This document shows, in pieces, positions 60,501 to 64,000 of a stretch of 64,000 nt of DNA; positions within the stretch are counted from its first letter, which is position 1, and each line of letters opens with the position of its first letter. The notes beneath the pieces were generated by a model. That model saw only the letters and a program-made list of their open reading frames with translations, ran no database searches and was not told the origin of the DNA. Made by a program: the position numbers and the translations under genes. This stretch comes from Philhelius pedissequus (lineage: Eukaryota > Arthropoda > Insecta > Diptera > Syrphidae), in contig OU343161.1 in NCBI GenBank assembly GCA_910595825.1, positions 202,323,220-202,387,219 on the forward strand. The letters are read 5' to 3'.

Positions 60501-63500
60501 CTAACCCCTTGCCAAAAAAAATTACATTTTCAACTATGTTTCCCAAACCCATCGATAGATACATCAAAAGAAAGGTAGGTTCATTACCTATCCACAGCTG
60601 AAGACAAAAAGTATCTGTGGCATCTGGTTCTTGAGATATTTCAATTCAAATTTATTCGCATGATTTTCAACCCAACTGCATTTGACTTGTTTTGGATGGA
60701 CATACCTCTTCAACCAAGCCCCGAAAAAATCTGCGGCTGCCAGTCCTCGAAAGGGATTTCACAGACCTTTCCACTGGTGTACAACTTGTTGTGCAATTCA
60801 CGACTTTACTTTTTTTCAACATTTTAGAAAAAAATCAAGTCTAACCCCTTGCCGAAAAAAATTACATTTTCAACAATGTTTCCCAAACCCATCGACAAAT
60901 ACATCAAAAGAAAGGTATGTTCATTACCTATCCACAGCTGAAGACAATAAGTATCTGTGGCATCTGGTTCTTGAGATATTTCAATTCAAAGTTATTCGCA
61001 TGATTTTCCACCCAACTGCATTTGACTTGCTTTGGATGGCGATATCTCTGCAACCAAGCCCCGCAAAAATCTGCGGCTGCCAATCCTCGAAAGGGATTTC
61101 ACAGACCTTTCCACTGGTGTACAACTTGTTGTACAATTCACGACTTTGCTTTTTTCAACATTTTAGAAAAAAATCAAGGCTAACCCCTTGCCGAAAAAAA
61201 TTACATTTTCAACAATGTTTCCCAAACCCATCCATAGATGTTCATTACCTATCCACAGCTGAAGACAAAAAGTATCTGTGGCATCTGGTTCTTGAGATAT
61301 TTCAATTCAAAATTATTCGCATGATTTTCCACCCAACTGCATTTGACTTCTTTTGGATGGCGATATCTCTGCAACCAAGCCCCGCAAAAATCTGCGGCTG
61401 CCAGTCCTCGAAAGGGATTTCACAGACCTTTCCACTGGTGTACAACTTGTTGTGCAATTCACGACTTTACTTTTTTTCAACATTTTAGAAAAAAATCAAG
61501 GCTAACCCCTTGCCGAAAAAAATTACATTTTCAACAATGTTTCCCAAACCCATCGATAGATGTTCATTACCTATCCACAGCTGAAGACAAAAAGTATCTG
61601 TGGCATCTGGTTCTTGAGATATTTCAATTCAAAATTATTCGCATGATTTTCCACCCAACTGCATTTGACTTCTTTTGGATGGCGATATCTCTGCAACCAA
61701 GCCCCGCAAAAATCTGCGGCTGCCAGTCCTCGAAAGGGATTTCACAGACCTTTCCACTGGTGTACAACTTGTTGTGCAATTCACGACTTTACTTTTTTTC
61801 AACATTTTAGAAAAAAATCAAGGCTAACCCCTTGCCGAAAAAAATTACATTTTCAACAATGTTTCCCAAACCCATCGACAGATACATCAAAAGAAAGGTA
61901 TGTTCATTACCTATCCACAGCTGAAGACAATAAGTATCTGTGGCATCTGGTTCTTGAGATATTTCAATTCAAAGTTATTCGCATGATTTTCCACCCAACT
62001 GCATTTGAATTGTTTTGGATGGCGATATGTCTGCAACCAAGCCCCGCAAAAATCTGCGGCTGCCAGTCCTCGAAAGGGATTTCACAGACCTTTCCACTGG
62101 TGTACAACTTGTTGTACAATTCACGACTTTACTTTTTTTCAACATTTTAGAAAAAAATCAAGGCTAACCCCTTGCCGAAAAAAATTACATTTTCAACAAT
62201 GTTTCCCAAACCCATCGATAGATTCATCAAAAGAAAGGTATGTTCATTACCTATCCACAGCTGAAGACAAAAAGTATCTGTGGCATCTGGTTCTTGAGAT
62301 ATTTCAATTCAAAATTATTCGCATGATTTTCCACCCAACTGCATTTGACTTCTTTTGGATGGCGATATCTCTGCAACCAAGCCCCGCAAAAATCTGCGGC
62401 TGCCAGTCCTCGAAAGGGATTTCACAGACCTTTCCACTGGTGTACAACTTGTTGTGCAATTCACGACTTTACTTTTTTTCAACATTTTAGAAGAAAATCA
62501 AGGCTAACTCCTTGCCGAAAAAAATTACATTTTCAACAATGTTTCCCAAACCCATTGATAGATACATCAAAAGAAAAGTCTGTTCATAACCTATCCACAG
62601 CTGAAGACAAAAAGTATCTGTGGCATCTGGTTCTTGAGATATATCAATTCAAAGTTATTCGCATGATTTTCAACCCAACTGCATTTGACTTGTTTTGGAT
62701 GGTCATACCTCTTCAACCAAGCCCCGAAAAAATCTGCGGCTGCCAGTCCTCGAAAGGGATTTCACAGACCTTTCCACTGGTGTACAACTTGTTGTACAAT
62801 TCACGAATTTACTTTTTTTCAACATTTTAGAAAAAAATCAAGGCTAACCCCTTGCCGAAAAAAATTACATTTTCAACAATGTTTCCCAAACCCATCGATA
62901 GATACATCAAAAGAAAGGTATGTTCATTACCTATCCACAGCTGAAGACAATAAGTATCTGTGGCGTCTGGTTCTTGAGATATTTCAATTCAAATTTATTC
63001 GCATGATTTTCCACCCAACTGCATTTGAATTGTTTTGGATGGCGATATGTCTGCAACCAAGCCGCGCAAAAATCTGCGGCTGCCAGTCCTCGAAAGGGAT
63101 TTCACAGACCTTTCCACTGGTGTACAACTTGTTGTACAATTCACGAATTTACTTTTTTTCAACATTTTAGAAAAAAATCAAGGCTAACCCCTTGCCGAAA
63201 AAAATTACATTTTCAACAATGTTTCCCAAACCCATCGATAGATACATCAAAAGAAAGGTATGTTCATTACCTATCCACAGCTGAAGACAATAAGTATCTG
63301 TGGCGTCTGGTTCTTGAGATATTTCAATTCAAATTTATTCGCATGATTTTCAACCCAACTGCATTTGACTTGTTTTGGATGGACATACCTCTTCAACCAA
63401 GCCGCGCAAAAATCTGCGGCTGCCAGTCCTCGAAAGGGATTTCACAGACCTTTCCACTGGTGTACAACTTGTTGTGCAATTCACGACTTTACTTTTTTTC

Positions 63501-64000
63501 AACATTTTAGAAAAAAATCAAGTCTAACCCCTTGCCGAAAAAAATTACATTTTCAACAATGTTTCCCAAACCCATCGACAAATACATCAAAAGAAAGGTA
63601 TGTTCATTACCTATCCACAGCTGAGGACAAAAAGTATCTGTGGCATCTGGTTCTTGAGATATTTCAATTCAAAATTATTCGCATGATTTTCCACCCAACT
63701 GCATTTGACTTCTTTTGGATGGCGATATCTCTGCAACCAAGCCCCGCAAAAATCTGCGGCTGCCAGTCCTCGAAAGGGATTTCACAGACCTTTCCACTGG
63801 TGTACAACTTGTTGTGCAATTCACGACTTTACTTTTTTTCAACATTTTAGAAAAAAATCAAGGCTAACCCCTTGCCGAAAAAAATTACATTTTCAACAAT
63901 GTTTCCCAAACCCATCGATAGATGTTCATTACCTATCCACAGCTGAAGACAAAAAGTATCTGTGGCATCTGGTTCTTGAGATATTTCAATTCAAAATTAT

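Larger units (their letters stand above)
17227..64000 (+). repeat. Right tandem satellite array, ~340-bp monomer
   Basis: About 137 more head-to-tail monomers, in the same orientation and phase as the left array, run to the window edge. Most are 339-341 bp. Shorter ones of 322 bp (near 59890, 61230, 61550, 63920) lack 18 bp between CGATAGAT and GTTCATTACC. Other rearranged copies have junctions near 26183, 30237, 33550, 34543, 40975, 48130, 54967 and 56791. Two monomer families alternate: one with ATATCTCTGCAACCAAGCCCCGC, the other with ATACCTCTTCAACCAAGCCCCGA (for example near 34718, 39132, 40833, 42513, 57664, 60697, 62700). No genes are supported in this stretch. Confidence 0.97.

Noticed and set aside
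17227..64000. Long frames up to 387 codons in the right array (for example 52720-53883 and 56968-58131)
   Set aside because: Same cause: several successive 339-bp monomers. No recognisable protein family, and frame is broken at random by T-run length changes.
1..64000. CRISPR array or prokaryotic repeat system
   Set aside because: The repeat unit is a whole 340-bp monomer without unique spacers, and the gene content is eukaryotic-viral.
1..64000. tRNA, rRNA or riboswitch
   Set aside because: No segment with the expected conserved arms or cores was found by eye.

Overview
The window is eukaryotic and AT-rich, probably from an arthropod (most likely an insect; inferred from the type of mobile element and the satellite-rich setting, not proven). 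It has two parts: a very large tandem satellite array built from a monomer of about 340 bp (1-6205 and 17227-64000, roughly 155 copies), and one 11,021-bp DNA element at 6206-17226 inserted inside a single monomer.

The inserted element is a Maverick/Polinton (adintovirus-like) provirus. It is bounded by an exact 6-bp target-site duplication (GACCTT at 6200-6205 and 17227-17232), begins AG and ends CT, and has terminal inverted repeats of about 280-290 bp. It carries the virion-morphogenesis set typical of this group: an adenain-like cysteine protease, a protein with a parvovirus-VP1-type phospholipase A2 domain, an A32/FtsK-HerA-type packaging ATPase, a penton-like minor capsid protein (frameshifted), a small basic protein, and a double-jelly-roll major capsid protein. 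It also carries several lineage-specific genes of unknown function. The strand layout is blockwise: plus genes 6549-8321, minus genes 8382-9562, plus genes 9659-14296, minus genes 14347-16668.

The element is probably not autonomous. The protein-primed family B DNA polymerase survives only as an N-terminal zinc-finger stub joined to a C-terminal palm fragment, and no retrovirus-type integrase gene was found. Several genes nevertheless keep clean, tightly packed reading frames, and both ends are intact.

The most notable signals in the element are: (1) a canonical slippery heptamer A_AAA_AAC in exact phase, one codon before the stop of the PLA2 gene, leading into the -1 frame of a protease ORF that has no upstream ATG, which suggests expression of the protease by programmed -1 frameshifting; (2) a 56-bp intron in the minus-strand gene at 14347-14747, whose removal restores a conserved-looking C-terminus; (3) a 56-codon basic gene overlapping both neighbours (12347-12517); (4) an in-tandem duplicated N-terminus at 6549/6663; (5) a GATCTGAT-rich intergenic array at 10376-10798.

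The satellite arrays are organised in several nested higher-order repeats (about 1,019, 1,367, 1,719, 3,082, 4,388 and 4,769 bp). Nearly every monomer carries an 18-bp perfect dyad (TGTACAACTTGTTGTACA) and a second hairpin in one of two monomer families. The long open reading frames over the satellite are by-products of a monomer length near 339 (113 x 3) and are not annotated as genes.
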